A stretch of 64,000 nt of DNA from Achatina immaculata (GCA_009760885.1 CM019714.1:1052933-1116932); one strand, 5' to 3'; positions 20,011-31,720 are shown, counted from the first letter of the stretch. Numbers and translations are program-made. The notes: generated from the sequence alone by a model not told the origin.

Positions 20011-20846
20011 TGATTGAAAGCCACAACGCTCATGTTTCTTTCTAGCATAGTTTATAAAATGTGATTTTTCTTATTCAGGCAAAGACTTTATAGCTCCTTA
20101 ACATCAGGACACACACACACTTTAATGATAACTTTAAGGTCTCTTTCATATGTAGATTTTAATGAGAGCACAAACTAAAGTATAAGAGTATACTCCCAGA
20201 GCCTCTAATCAAAGAAAGAATTTCTGTTAAAACATCACTAGGATGTGCAGGAAATAAGATGATAAGAAAAAAAGAAAGATAAGACAAGATAAGACAAGAG
20301 TATTGCGTGTCGGCTGACTTGTTTGTAGTTTCTCTAATCATAAGCATTGACTGAGTAACTTGTCTCTCCTGGTATTGGGAACCTGTTATAGAAAATAACA
20401 GTGAGATGTGAGACTATATTGTTTAATGTTGATTAAAGAATAGAAATCATTGTTCTCTGAACTTTTGAGTACGTGTTATCTAAAACAAAGTGGATATTAA
20501 AGATAAAACTGATGAAATAGTGGAAAAAATTACCTATATTTTAACATTACTGATGGTTCAACAGCTAGAAAGATACAAAAAACGAATTGATATAACTGGT
20601 GGTACTGATGTACTAGAAAAAGAATCTTCTAAGTCCGTGTTACTACTCTGCTGAAGATTCTGCATAAAGTATAAATATTATATGTTCTTTACATACAACA
20701 AGTTGAACTATCACTGCTGATACTATGTAACATTGTTTTAAAGAAAATAAGAGAATGGGCGGCTACTTTCTGTGGAACACGACCACTGTTGGTCAATGTA
20801 AAGTCCGTGAAAGGTAACTTTTGGGTTTGGTGTTGTTGTTTTTCCA
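20011..20846. other. AT-rich intergenic stretch
   Basis: No gene recognised. It contains a few TAAGACAAGA repeats near 20278 and an ACACAC run at 20109; otherwise featureless. Confidence 0.4.
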
Positions 20847-20900
20847 GTCATTTGCATGTCTCTTGTGGAAATGTGTCCCCCTAACAGATCTCCTGTAGGC
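20847..20900 (-). mobile_element. LINE family A copy A4, terminal scrap
   Basis: About 54 bp matching the extreme 3' coding end of family A (minus-strand FHKRHAND, compare FRKGHANE in A1). Too short to carry function. Confidence 0.6.
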
Positions 20901-21136
20901 CCGAAATGTTACCTTTCCTAAATGTAAAAATAATATGATAAAAGTAGCCCTGCTATGCCATAGAAGCATCAAGGAGAACGTGGTATTAGTGTTTACATGT
21001 TCCTTGATCAGGCGACACACGACAGGGTGATGTTGTCAGCATCGTGCCTGCCCACATTTCTTTCAACAATTCTATAAAGTGTCAGGTACTCATTTCTACA
21101 TCTGAGTTTCTGGGTTGCCTCCGCCTGGATTTGAAC

Positions 21137-21640
21137 ATCAAAAGTTGGAACAGTTTTATTAAATAACGAGCACGCATTTGTAAGGTTCTTTTTATATCTG
21201 AATCATAAAAAAAAAACATTTAGACAAAGGGATAAGGAAGGAAGAAAAATATAAATTTACATCACTGATATAAAACATATAAAAGTGGAAAGAAAATAAC
21301 AGAAAACAAGATCACTCAGTTGTGTCTTGCAAGAAGCTGTGTCTGAGAGTGCGTGTGGCGAAGTGTTGTGAATGTTTAAGTCGAGACTTGAATGGGTATG
21401 ATGGCAAATCTTACTGACTGGTGATAAAGACCGGGTGGGGAATTGAAAAAAGATAGAGATAGGGATACAACGATGGTAAAGCCGAGAAAAGGTTTGGGTG
21501 AAACAAATGAATGTGGTTCCGTTAGAGGGTTGTAATATCTTGCAATGAAGGTTCTGGAAGATTAGCGCCAGATGAGGAAAGAGTAGATGAGAGAGTAGTG
21601 GGGGGGGGCATGAATGTGAAGTTCACCAAAGTATTACTGC
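21137..21640 (+). mobile_element. Penelope-like pseudo-LTR, degenerate third copy
   Basis: Plus-strand similarity to 25690-26150, the left arm of the Penelope-like element. Shared in order: GGAACAGTTTTATTAA/GGAACAGCTTCATTAATTAA, ACGAGCACGC, a purine-rich A-tract section, CTTGCAAGAAG/CTTGTAAGAAGG, GTGTGAATGTTTAA-type and GGGTTGTAATAT. No GIY-YIG coding sequence accompanies it, so it is a solitary terminal repeat or a 3' fragment. Confidence 0.55.
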
Positions 21641-22489
21641 AGTGACTTGTAAGTGGATGTGCGCAGGTGAGTGTGTGTGTGTACGTGCAATCGTGTCTAT
21701 AGGTTTTATTTACTTATATTCAAGAAGTATTCTTGTGTCATAAAAGTCACATCTTGTCATAGGAGACAGAAATGACATTCTTTCTGATATTGATTGTAAA
21801 GAGGAGAAGGCGATGGAATGGCCACATAATGAAAATGACAGATGAAGTCTTATCACCAATGTCTTTGAATACTCCACTGAGTAAAAGAAGAAAGGAGTGA
21901 AAAAAAAAGAAAATAAAAGAGACAATTTGGCTTAATTGATACAGATGCTGTTGACTGAAACTTATGATGCTTTGATGTGATTACGAATGCATTTGAATGA
22001 TACCAATGTAATTGTGTTTCTGTTTTCATCTCTACCTCCATGTGTATTAATGTACTTCGGTAGAAAATGCCATATTTATAGGCACCAATCTTTACTACTT
22101 CACAGTTAAATTTCTGACGTGTGGACCGTATCCTATATAACTCCTTTAACTGTTGCTCAGAAAAATTATCTACTCATCGCTCAAATGCTATTCACATGTA
22201 AGTGACAACCCAGGGATTCACTCGACATTAACATTGAATCAAATCACGTCCAATGTCGATAGCATAAATGTTTAGTGACGAACACATGATGATGATGTCA
22301 AATGAATCATGTTGGTGAAACTACATAGTGAAATACTTCTGATAATACCATAATAGCTGATGAGCAAAACAAACACTAGAAATCCAGATAACTTCCATCA
22401 CAAAACAATGATAGTGGCCACCGGATATTAATGAAATGATTCTAATCCTACACTTAAAACCTTTCTTCACAACCATTCTAACCGACTCT
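21641..22489. other. Intergenic stretch
   Basis: No gene or mobile element recognised in about 850 bp; contains a short GTGT run near 21672. Confidence 0.35.
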
Positions 22490-22668
22490 AACGAAACACT
22501 AGTTCTACAGCTACACTACTACAAAATAAAAACTAGTTCTACAGCTACACTACTACAAAATAAAAACTAGTTCTACAGCTACACTACTACAAAATAAAAA
22601 CTAGTTCTACAGCTACACTACTACAAAATAAAAACTAGTTCTACAGCTACACTACTACAAAATAAAAC
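22490..22668. repeat. 34-bp minisatellite
   Basis: Five nearly identical copies of a 34-bp unit containing ACTAGTTCTACAGCTACACT. The high identity suggests recent expansion. Confidence 0.92.
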
Positions 22669-23254
22669 ACGTCCTAACATGACACAACCTAACTCTCTTC
22701 TGATAAAAAATGTAACCACCTGTCCAACATGCTCAGGCGCTTGAACTTTCTAGAAAAGAATGAGTTGAACACATAATCCGAGCAGAATTTTATCAACTGT
22801 AAATTCATTAGTATTCTGGGGGATTTCAGATTAATTTCATTTCACTCAAAAAGATCATAAGTCGCATCTCTTTAATCGTCAGTAATACTCTTGACAGGAG
22901 GTTCCATAGAGACGTGGAGACAGCCAGAAGATGAAATGCTTGTAAACAATATACGGACAGTGGGAAGACAGTCAAGAAATTTTTTTTTAAAAGAACGGAC
23001 AAAAGTGGAAATCTCTTGCTACCCACAACCCCGTGGGTACAAAAGACAAGAGACATAGACAGAGAAACAGAGACAGAGACAGAGGGAGAGACAGAGACAC
23101 AAAGAGAGTGAGAGAGAGAGAGAGTATTTACGATGGCTGTGTGATAAGAAAAAGCACCTAGCTACTGGATGCTTCAATATTCCAGTGGTTGGTATTATAG
23201 GTATCAGATAAAAATATGTGCACATAAAGAAAGGCACAAAACGGATCCATTCTA
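22669..23254. repeat. Unassigned stretch with GA-rich tract
   Basis: No gene recognised. A GAGACAGA-rich tract runs from about 23050 to 23135. Confidence 0.5.
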
Positions 23255-23260
23255 TTCTCT

Positions 23261-23306
<46 letters not shown>
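23255..23306. repeat. (TC)n microsatellite at the LINE J tail
   Basis: A run of more than 40 bases of TC directly abutting the 3' end of the minus-strand LINE J copy, mirroring the arrangement at 191-213. It probably represents the (GA)n tail of this LINE family. Confidence 0.85.
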
Positions 23307-23309
<3 letters not shown>

Positions 23310-23590
23310 CCTTAAGTGCCCAGGGTACATGGGGCTTCCGCAAGGGTTTTCCACAAATCCCTGTCCTTTGCCTTTTTTTATGCTCTTGCCCAGGTGAGCC
23401 CTCTATTGCTCAACATCCTCTCTGTTGTTCTTCTCCATGTCTCTTTTGGTCTACCCTTACTTCTGTTCCCCTGTGGTGTCCATCTTAGTGCTGTTTTTGG
23501 TAGTGAGTTGTCAGTCATTCGGAGCACATGTCCCAACCATCGCCAGCGTCTTTCCTCAGTAATTGCTGTCAGTGGCTTCATCTGATTTTT
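23307..23590 (-). mobile_element. LINE family J 3' end, longer copy
   Basis: The minus strand encodes KPLTAITEERRWRWLGHVLR, NSLPKTALRWTPQGNR, SKGRPKETWRRTTERML, SNRGLTWARA and, after a short frame change, LWKTLAEAPCTLGT with a stop. The RRWRWLGHVLRM motif followed by GRPKxTW is the conserved C-terminal region of RTE-like LINEs. 5'-truncated at about 23590. Confidence 0.78.
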
Positions 23591-24109
23591 GCCTACAAGA
23601 TGTTATTTCTTATGGTGTTTGGCCAAAATATTTTTTCTAATTCTTCGTAAATATTTAGTCTGGAAAGAATTGAACTTGTTTTCTATGATTTTGGTGATTT
23701 TCTAGCATTCTGTTTTACACGTGGTTAATTCTTTTCTCATCGCATATTTCAGATAATTATGTAAACTGAACTGAGTAATGTAGTATATAAACCTTCGCAA
23801 TATAAACACACACATATCCTACAGAAAAGCTGTCAAGTGTTGTAGAGTTATCTAAAATGTTTTCAATGATCCTTCTAATGCGTGTAACATTACATCTTCT
23901 CTACTTCTACTTGTTGGTTGAGAGACAGACCACCCTTGAGGGAAATAGCAATATTTATTACTCTTTACACACATACATACATACATGTGCTAGGAGACAG
24001 TGATACTACCTGGAACCTCTACGCTAGTAATGCAAGGGCACTAGGGTAGATATTTCAGGCGCCTCTGGTGGAAATACCAGATATAAATCATTCTTGCGTA
24101 GTGTAACCA
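23591..24109. other. Intergenic stretch
   Basis: No gene recognised; includes a short ACATACATACAT run near 23971. Confidence 0.35.
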
Positions 24110-25664
24110 CGTAATGGCTGCGTATCTGAAACACAATATCATTTTCTCATCAATACAAAAGAAATCTTGAGCAATATTTTACACGTTCTCTTTAGCAATA
24201 AATATAAAATTCCGACTGAAGATATAATTCTATAGGAAATCAAATAAATGCCCAAAATAAATAGAAATGATTTGAAAAGAAAACAAAGCTATAGAAAAAA
24301 TATAAACGGGCTCAAGGGTAAGATAAACACAAGAGAGAATGAACAAGATAATAGCATTTATAACTCACGGGATGATATAAAAACCGTTATAAGGAACACA
24401 GCGGAAGAATGCCTCTAAGTAAAGGCCATACAAGTGAAAGAAAGAATTGTTTCAACAAGGTGTACAAGGAGGCAGTCATAAAGGACAAAAAAGCAAGACA
24501 GATATGGCTGATTGATAAGAAAAACAAAACAAATGAGAAGAATTAGCACACACAGTTTAAAGAAACTCAAAACGTTATTTGTCATAAAAAACAACATACG
24601 AAAGAAATGGTGAGCGAGATGCAGGCATGCCATCAAAGTAGAAAAAGCAGGGAATTCTATAAAGAACTGCGCATAGTATAGCAAGAATTACTTTGTAGAG
24701 CTTTAAAAAAATAGTAACGGGAACATGATAAATTGTGAAGACAAAATTTCTATCATGTGGGAAAAATATTTTGGAAAGCTGCTAAACTGTGAAGTACCTG
24801 TAAGTACACTACCATGGGAAGAAATACAGACTTGTAAACCTGAAGTAAAGGAACCTGACTTAGAAGAAGTAGTCAACAGACCCATGCTCCTACGAAACAA
24901 CAAAGCAAGAGGACACGACGGAATTGCTGCAGAATTAAGAATTAAGTCTTAAGTCTGCGTGAATAGTTATGCACACTGATACAACAAATATGGAGAAAAG
25001 GAAACGTCAGTAGCGAATAGAAAGAATAATTACTGATCCCAACATTCCAGAAGTCGGGTAATAGGCAATGTGAAAACTACAGAAGAATATCATTTCCGAA
25101 AACGAGTTACAAGATACTATCTATTATGCTATTGAACAGATTAAGACCATTGGGAGAAAACGTGCTGGGAGATTATCATGCAAATTTCAGGAAAATAAGT
25201 GGAACATAAATCGATTTTTTTTTTGCACTTCGAAGGGAAGAGAATTACTGGGAATATGGAAAAGAAGTACACAAAATCTTCAGAGACTTTAAATTCAGAA
25301 AGGCTTATGACTGCATACACAGAAGCAGACCATGGAAAATTATAAAAGTCTGACACACCAAATAAATTAATCAATTTGGCCTAAATATGCATAGTGTATA
25401 TTTAAAATATAGATAATGTATAAAGGAAGGAAATTGTAAAATTCTTTATAAGAACTAGTTTACCACAGGAAGATACATTATCCATAGTACTATTCAGCCT
25501 ATTTTTAGAAAGATAATCAGAAAAGTGAAAGAAGAAAACAGTACAGAGGAACAACTGAAAATACTAAGATATGCTGAAGTCATCGAAATAGTGAGAGAAA
25601 CTGTCCAGGACGTCTCCAATACTTGCCGACATCCGAAAAATGTGGCACTAAAAGTTTGCTTAAA
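24110..25664 (+). pseudogene. LINE family H copy H2, 5' part with reverse transcriptase
   Basis: After a 5' segment homologous to 14880-15180, plus-strand peptides give an RT in order: DKISIMWEKYFGKLLNCE, PDLEEVVNRPMLLRNNKARG, GHDGIAAELRI (equivalent of NNKAPGxDGI), CENYRRISFPKTSYKILS, LLNRLRPLGENVLGDYHANF, FRDFKFRKAYDCIH (motif A) and LKILRYAEVIEIVRETVQDV, where the YADD box is degraded to YAEV. The catalytic aspartates are therefore lost. The LINE is interrupted after ALKVCL by the Penelope-like element and resumes at about 27462. Confidence 0.75.
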
Positions 25665-27461
25665 TGTATAAACTAGGGAAAAAAGTAGGAACAGCTTCAT
25701 TAATTAACGAGCACACAGTTGTGATGTTTCGGCGTGAACCTTAATCAAACAAAAACACACAGAACGAAGAAATGGAGAGAGAAGATAAAGTATAAATTCA
25801 CATGAATGCCATGTAAACAAATATGAATGGAAAAAGAAAACAAAATAAAATAAAATATATGGATTACTTAGCTATGACTTGTAAGAAGGTGTGGTCTGTA
25901 AGAGGTTGTGTTCAGAAATGGGCATGATGAAGTGTAGAGAATGTTTAAATGGAGACTTGTGATATGTGGTATGTGAGTCGTAAATAAGGTTTCGTGGAGA
26001 GGAGAAAGACACAATGGTAATCTAGCCGAGGGAAGGTGAAATGAGTGATTATAGTTGGGGTAGAGGGGTTGTAATATGATGCTGTGAGGAGGTTCTGAAC
26101 TATGTGTTACAAACAAGTGAGAATGGAGTGGAACTTAGAGCAGAGGGATTATGATTGTGAAAGAGTGGAATGTTAAGTGTAGCTGAATAGCGAGTTCAAA
26201 CCGTGTGGTTCCAGCGTCCCGTATTCCTGAATGTACCTGTTGTGAAGCGCTAGGCGTCTTCTGTCATCAGCGTGGCACTGTTTGACGGCTTTTACCATTT
26301 TCCTCTGTGACTGAGGCCATTGAAATGATTTGAGACCGGTTTCGAAGCATGCCGGGTGATATCGTACAGATGTTTCTGCATGAGGTCCCGTAATCTGTGA
26401 CCAGTTTCACCAATATAAGTTATCCTACATCTTTTGTATACAATGGCAATTATCACATTACGAGATTCACATGTGAATCCCTCATGGAGAGTGAGGATAA
26501 TTTTGGGAAAGGTGATCGTTTTCGTTTCCCAGACTACAGGGCAGGTAACATCGAAGACGGTTACATTTTCTGGTGCGCTCATATGCAAGGTTTCGCTTCA
26601 GGTGGCTATGGACGAGGATGTCTTTAAAAGTTTGGTTCACGTTTGTATGCTAACAAAGATATAAAAAAAACCTGTTACCCCATCCGACAAAGTTACATAA
26701 GTACTTCCTTTTCACCTGTGTGGTCAGATGGTTAAGAACATTCTTTATTGCCATCTGCCGCTAATCCAACTCGATCCTGATACTCGCGACATTTTCTCTG
26801 ATGACAGAAGCCATCTAGCTATTGAGGACAGCTACATTCAGTAATACGGGACGCTGGAACCACACTGTATGAACTCGCTATTCAGCTGCACTTAACATTC
26901 CACTCTTTCACAATCATAATCCCTCTGCTCTAAGTTCCACTCCATTCTCACTTGTTTGTAACACATAGTTCAGAACCTCCTCACAGCATCATATTACAAC
27001 CCCTCTACCCCAACTATAATCACTCATTTCACCTTCCCCGGCTAGATTACCATTGTGTCTTTCTCCTCTCCACGAAACCTTATTTACGACTCACATACCA
27101 CATATCACAAGTCTCCATTTAAACATTCTCTACACTTCATCATGCCCATTTCTGAACACAACCTCTTACAAGTCACAGCTAAGTGCTCCATTCATTTTAT
27201 TTTATTTTATTCTGTTTTCTTTTTCCACTCGTATTTTTTACATGGCATTCATGTGAATTTATACTTTATCTTCTCTCTCTGTTTCTTCAAGCTGTGTGTT
27301 TTTATATGATTAAGGTTCACGCTGAAACTTCACAACTGTGTGCTCGTTAATTAATAAAGCTGTTCCTACTTTTTCCTAGTTTATACATTTTGTTATCGTA
27401 GCTTTACTGCAGCGGTTTCCTGTATAGTTATATACTTATACACTAACTATTCGTATATTAC
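25665..27461 (-). mobile_element. Penelope-like element with inverted pseudo-LTRs
   Basis: Two arms of about 560 bp, 25665-26235 and 26835-27400, are reverse complements of one another (starting AAATGTATAAACTAGG on the left and ending CCTAGTTTATACATTT on the right). They flank a unique centre that encodes a GIY-YIG endonuclease remnant on the minus strand. Terminal repeats in direct or inverted orientation plus a GIY-YIG domain are diagnostic of Penelope-like retroelements. The right arm starts within coding sequence (SYIQ...YGTLEPH), matching the left arm's RYIQEYGTLEPH. The element interrupts LINE H2: 'ACTAAAAGTTTGC' on the left and 'ACTAAAGGTTGGC' on the right look like a target duplication. 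The RT domain is absent. Confidence 0.75.
26236..26600 (-). pseudogene. GIY-YIG endonuclease domain of the Penelope-like element
   Basis: A minus-strand frame of 98 residues (26588-26292) includes ESRNVIIAIVYKRC, RITYIGETGHRLRDLMQKHL and SKPVSNHFNGLSHRGKW. The YIGETGxxLRxR...HL...KPVxxHFN pattern is the Penelope-type GIY-YIG nuclease, whose conserved Arg and His are present here (residues R in HRLRD and H in QKHL). The remaining C-terminus follows in a shifted frame (ADDRRRLALHNRYIQEYG). The upstream RT domain is missing, so the copy cannot be autonomous. Confidence 0.75.
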
Positions 27462-28305
27462 TAAAGGTTGGCCTGACATTTAATCAAAATAAGACAGTAT
27501 ATAAAGATATTAAGTGACAAGAGACACAACGATCTAGATTATATAACTGTTATAGATATGACCATCAGGAAAACAGAAAAATACAAATATCTAAGCATAA
27601 CATTCAACTTTTTATCTTTGATGATCTGCAAATGGATGCATCAGCAGTAGGCCATCATGCTCACAACCGAGAGGCCTACATTAGAGCTGTTAGGGAGGCA
27701 AAGTTCCGCAAGGAATGAATGAATGAACTTTCAACAGAAGCAACATCGTAAGGGAGGGAATTAAAAGCAGGGTACAGACATAGAATAAAATATACTTTGC
27801 CTTGCAACATCAGTTAAAATCTTAAATGATGTTCCAAATCATCAAGATAACAATCTACACATCTATGATAAGACCAACCATCATGTATGGATTACAAACA
27901 TGAAGTACAACATAGAAAGATGAACAACACTTGCAAGTCTTTAAGAACAAGGTCCTAAGAAAAATCTTTGGCTCATAAAAATATTAATTGTTGGGAATGG
28001 AGAGCTAGAAAGATCACTGAACTTAGCAGTTTATTTAAATGACAGTGAATTCTAAAAGTCTTTAAACTGAGCAGATTACCTTGGCTGGGTCGTGTAGAGA
28101 AAATGGAAAACAAATAATGTATGCACAAGAAATGAAGGAAAAAATAATGAAAGGTAGACCAACACAAACCTGGAGAGAGGATATAGAATAACACAGAAGA
28201 CGATATACAGAAATGGTGTCATTAACTGGAAAGAGAACATTAGGAAATGGGAGGAATGGAGGCGAACGTTATCTGCAGTAACTAGCTCGGAAAACTGTAG
28301 AAGAA
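27462..28305 (+). pseudogene. LINE family H copy H2, 3' part
   Basis: Continuation of H2 after the Penelope insertion. Plus-strand fragments read LTFNQNKTVYKDIK, VREGIKSRVQT, TIYTSMIRPTIMYGLQT, HLQVFKNKVLRKIFGS, IMYAQEMKEKIMKGRPTQTW, and a degenerate tail matching the WIEKIRNREEWRRALPAA end of H3. Many stops. A family A scrap is embedded at 27622-27720. Confidence 0.7.
27622..27720 (+). mobile_element. LINE family A copy A5, terminal scrap inside H2
   Basis: This about 100-bp stretch matches the family A 3' end (GATCTGCAAATGGATGCATC, GGCAAAGTTCCGCAAGGAATG) and ends in a (GAAT)3 tail. It interrupts H2 coding sequence, making it a young, severely 5'-truncated insertion. Confidence 0.75.
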
Positions 28306-29340
28306 TACGGTTTCCACGGCAGAAACTGTCCAAATATTAACTTACGCTGGAAATCTATATTTTAATGAAAGAGAGTCAAAATGATCACAGTGTGACTTTT
28401 CACTTGTTTTCCTCAATAAACTGGCTCTGAGAGATCTGATATGAAGCAAAATGACAAGACAGAATATTTACACAGAGAAATGAAGATTTAGACCTAGGAC
28501 AAACACTTTTGCCTCTGCCCTACGACCTAAAGCCAACTATCTGTCATTTCTATTCCTTGTATTTTACGATAATTAATTAAGTCAGAGCTTTATATATTAC
28601 ACCGAGGTTATCTACCAGCTCCATTTTTAAAACTACGAGGAAGAAGGCAGTCTCATTGCATAACAAAAAGGCACTATGTGGCCTTGTCAGAATTTCCATT
28701 AGTTCAACAAGGTAAGAACCTATTATGGAACTTGTCAGAATCTCCATTAATTCAACAGGGTAAGAACCTATTATGGAACTTGTCAGAATCTCCATTAATT
28801 CAACAGGGTTAGAACCTATTACTGAACTTGTCAGAATCTCCATTAATTCAACAGGGTAAGAACCTATTATGGGACTTGTGAATCTCCATTAATTCAACAA
28901 GGTAAGAACCTATGATGGAACTTGTCAGAATCTCCATTAATTCAAAGGGTAAGAAACTACTTTTGACCTTGTCAGAATCTCTATTAATTCAAAGAGTAAG
29001 AAACTACGTAGGACCTTGCTTGGCTTGATGGACTGACGCTTGCAACTTGAAACAACTTTACCATCATAATGAAAAGAGCAGCATTAGATGTTTCTATGTT
29101 TATTGTTTGGTTTCAACAAAACTCTCAGTATTCTCTTTCTTTTAAATTATTTTCAGTTGCCTTGGAAGAAAAAAACTTTAGCAGAAATATTAATTATGGT
29201 TATTCTCTTCCATTGTTTTTTTTTGTGCTGTTATTCTTTATCTTCCGGTTTGTACAACTGTACCATACCACCTTCCGTCTGGTACAGCAGTATTATACAA
29301 TTTATGTACCTCCGTTCTATAGCACTATTTTGTGTTAAAG
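28306..29340 (+). repeat. H2 downstream block with 48-bp minisatellite
   Basis: Homologous to 16001-17225 in the same orientation. Contains a 48-bp minisatellite (28683-29015, about seven copies, unit with CTTGTCAGAATCTCCATTAA and ACAGGGTAAGAACCTA). The paralogous array at 16551 has 46-bp units and only three copies, so the array has changed length and unit since duplication. No coding feature. Confidence 0.7.
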
Positions 29341-29360
29341 TCATCTTTTGAGTTGAGATC

Positions 29361-29418
29361 TTCTTCTTCTTTTTCTTCTTCTTCTTCTTCTTCTCCTTCT
29401 TCTTCTTCTTCTTCTTCA
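29361..29418. repeat. (CTT)n tract, tail of LINE H3
   Basis: Imperfect CTT/CTC triplets; in minus orientation this is a (GAA)n tail immediately after the stop codon of H3. Confidence 0.8.
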
Positions 29419-30030
29419 GCTTTCCGAGCAATTTAGGCTCATTGCTGCAGGTAAAGCTCGCCTCCATTCCTCTCTATTCCTAATCTTCTCTATCCAGTTG
29501 GTGACACCAGTTTCTTTTATATCCTCTTCTATGTTGTCTTTCCATCTCTGTCTTGGTCTACTCCTTGGTCTTGTTTCCTTCATCTCTTGTGCATACATAA
29601 TTTTCATTTGTCTGTTCTCTTCCATTCTTTCTACATGGCCCAGCCAGCGTAGTCTGTTCAGTTTCAAGACATTTATAATTCGCTGGGATTTAAACAAGCT
29701 GTTCAGTTCAGTGTTCTTTCTAGTTCTCCATTCTCCACTGTTGGTATCCTTTATCGGCCCAAAGATTCTTCTTAGGATCTTGTTCTCAAAGATCTGCAAT
29801 TGTTGTTCATCTTTTTTTTGTCGTACTCCATGTTTCTGATCCATACATGACAGCTGGACTTATTAAGTTTTATAGATTGTTATTTTGGTGTTTTGTGACA
29901 GGATTTAGGTTTTTAACAGGTGTTTTAAGGTGAAGAATATTTTATTCACTATCCTTACTCTGATTTTAATTTCCTCGCTTACTGTGTTGCTTCTGATGAA
30001 TGCTGTGCCTAGATATTTGTATGGTTTTTA
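29419..30030 (-). pseudogene. LINE family H copy H3, C-terminal half
   Basis: The best preserved H C-terminus: an open minus-strand frame of 142 residues has QLQIFENKILRRIFGPIKD, EWRTRKNTELNSLFKSQRI, LKLNRLRWLGHVERMEEN, PRSRPRQRWKDNIEEDIKE and WIEKIRNREEWRRALPAA before the stop. Upstream, a shifted frame adds PYKYLGTAFIRSN and EEIKIRVRIVNKIFF. RWLGHVERM followed by RPRxRWxD is the standard RTE-like tail. Truncated at about 30030 in the KYLG region. Confidence 0.8.
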
Positions 30031-30331
30031 GATTTGGTATAACTTATGTTGATGGGGAACTAACTCAGATTATTGTTATAAGTAAACAAGCATTCATTGC
30101 ATTTGCCTGTTTTATCATAATGAAAAGTCCTCCAAATGTCAGTCAGTTATAAATCTGTTTCTGGCCATCGCCAGGTTCAACTGCATCTTGTGAAGTGAAG
30201 TTTTTTATTCTAGAATTAATTCCCTTTGCTGCTCAAACAAAATAAATTTGCTGAGAAATTTTGGTGAAAGAAACTGAAAGGAAGTTAATGAATAATTTAA
30301 AATTATGATTTGTTTTAGAAACAGGACCACT

Positions 30332-30697
30332 TTAAACTCTATTTAGACTTTTCCTAAATACTGCTCTGACTATTGATTCATAAGGGCGTGCAAGATAGAC
30401 CAACCATGCTAATGGTAGTTTGCTCAGTGTTAACCCAGAGACAATGGTAAAGTAGCTACAGGAAACCACAGTATTTGACATTTGTAGCTGAATGCTTACT
30501 CCATAGCGAGAATCGAAGCAGTTTTGCCACACCCCAATGAAGAGGCAGTCATCAATGGTTTGGAAGCGTACTAAACAATCGTCAATTGGCTGCAGATCTT
30601 CAAGCTGTAAATTGGAAATGTCGTCAACAGTGACGCTCCCTGGAGGTTTTGTGAACAGAAAAAAAAAGTGGACAATAAAATATTTCTTAACAGTCAT
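30332..30697 (-). CDS. Hypothetical exon or ORF of unknown function
   Basis: A 121-residue minus-strand frame. A possible splice acceptor lies within it: a T-rich tract with an AAACCTCCAG boundary is followed by GGAGCGTCACTGTTGACG, which would start an exon coding GSVTVDDISNLQLEDLQPID. The peptide has an internal echo (PIDDCLVRFQTIDDCLFIGV) and a hydrophobic C-terminal half, ending in VFRKSLNRV. No family recognised. It lacks the lysine/arginine-rich motifs of the surrounding LINEs. It could be a terminal host exon or chance; I cannot separate these. Confidence 0.25.
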   Translation of the reverse strand: MTVKKYFIVHFFFLFTKPPGSVTVDDISNLQLEDLQPIDDCLVRFQTIDDCLFIGVWQNCFDSRYGVSIQLQMSNTVVSCSYFTIVSGLTLSKLPLAWLVYLARPYESIVRAVFRKSLNRV

Positions 30698-31392
30698 ATA
30701 TTGTGATAATTATGCCTGGGTTCATATGACATGTTCGTCCGTGTCTACATTTCGGTTCTACTGTGAGAGGTAAAAGAAACGCCGAATGCTGTAAAACTTG
30801 TTCAAGTTATGCCACCTTTACTCATTTCCTCTATCATCTTTTTTGTTTGGTTATTTTTTTTTTCTAAAACCCAACCACATATCTCTGTTTAGCTTTATTA
30901 CATTGAGGATCTATCACTGTGCTCAATTTCATCTGTCCTTCATTTGATCGTTTAGTTATTGATTTATGACATCTTCTTAGTTTGATAAGTTGTCTCTGGG
31001 TTAGATGTTTGCCTCCAGTGTTGAAGGTTGTGGGTTCGAGTCCACCCAGAAGCAATAAGATTCCACTGATCTCTAGATAGTACTCTGAAAGTCAATGTGT
31101 AATTTGTTGTGCTCATTAAAAATTCACCGGCAGCTGGAAATTGTTAAAAAATTTTCCCGGGGAAATTTCTATTAAAAATCTGCCACGGAAATTAACGCCG
31201 GAAATTGGAGTGTCCATGTTGCCCGCAGTTCGTCATTACATTTTTCCCAAATTTGTTCCGAGAGTTAATGAGACTAGAATCATATTTCGTTACAATGTTT
31301 AAAACTCCAGCAAGGTCTAGAGACACATCTTTCACACCATCTCATCATCAGGACAAAATTAACACGAAATAATTGTTTTATATTTGTATATA
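30698..31392. other. Unassigned stretch with a tRNA-like B-box motif
   Basis: No gene recognised. At 31031-31045 GTGGGTTCGAGTCCACC resembles a polymerase III B box with a nearly complete T stem, and GGGTTAGATG upstream loosely fits an A box. The cloverleaf cannot be closed (a base is missing in the T stem), so at most this is an old SINE head. Confidence 0.3.
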
Positions 31393-31536
31393 CAGGGTTT
31401 ATATATATAAAAAATCGAAAAAAAAACTACGTAACGGGTTATGATTATTCTTCCTTCCAATTTTGTTTGTTTGTTTGTTAATGAAGCTCGCTCGCAGAGC
31501 TCCATGGTTTGCCGCTAGGCGGCAGCAGTAGCAAAT

Positions 31537-31720
31537 ATGGCGTTCAGTAAACGTGAGCAGTCATTTTGTGTTTTGGAATATGCAAGAACCTCGTCCGTTG
31601 TGACTGTGCAGCGATGATTCCGAGCGGAATTCCAGAAGCCAGCGCCTGCTTTCAGCAGAATCAAAAAGTGGTGTGTGAAATTCTGGGATGAAGGCTGTCT
31701 GTGCACATGTGCCAGAATAG
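31537..31720 (+). pseudogene. Transposase N-terminus (helix-turn-helix), left copy
   Basis: From ATG at 31537 the plus strand reads MAFSKREQSFCVLEYARTS, VVTVQR, a stop, FRAEFQKPAPAFSRIKKW and VKFWDEGCLCTCAR. This resembles the DUF4817-type helix-turn-helix found at the start of many arthropod and mollusc Tc1/mariner-group transposases (EQ...CVxxYxxTxSxxxxQRxFRxxF...IxxWxxxF). The catalytic part is absent; the copy ends at about 31720. Confidence 0.55.

Noticed and set aside
31000..31065. Possible tRNA gene
   Set aside because: A B-box-like GGGTTCGAGTCC is present but the T stem lacks a base, and no acceptor or anticodon stem could be formed.
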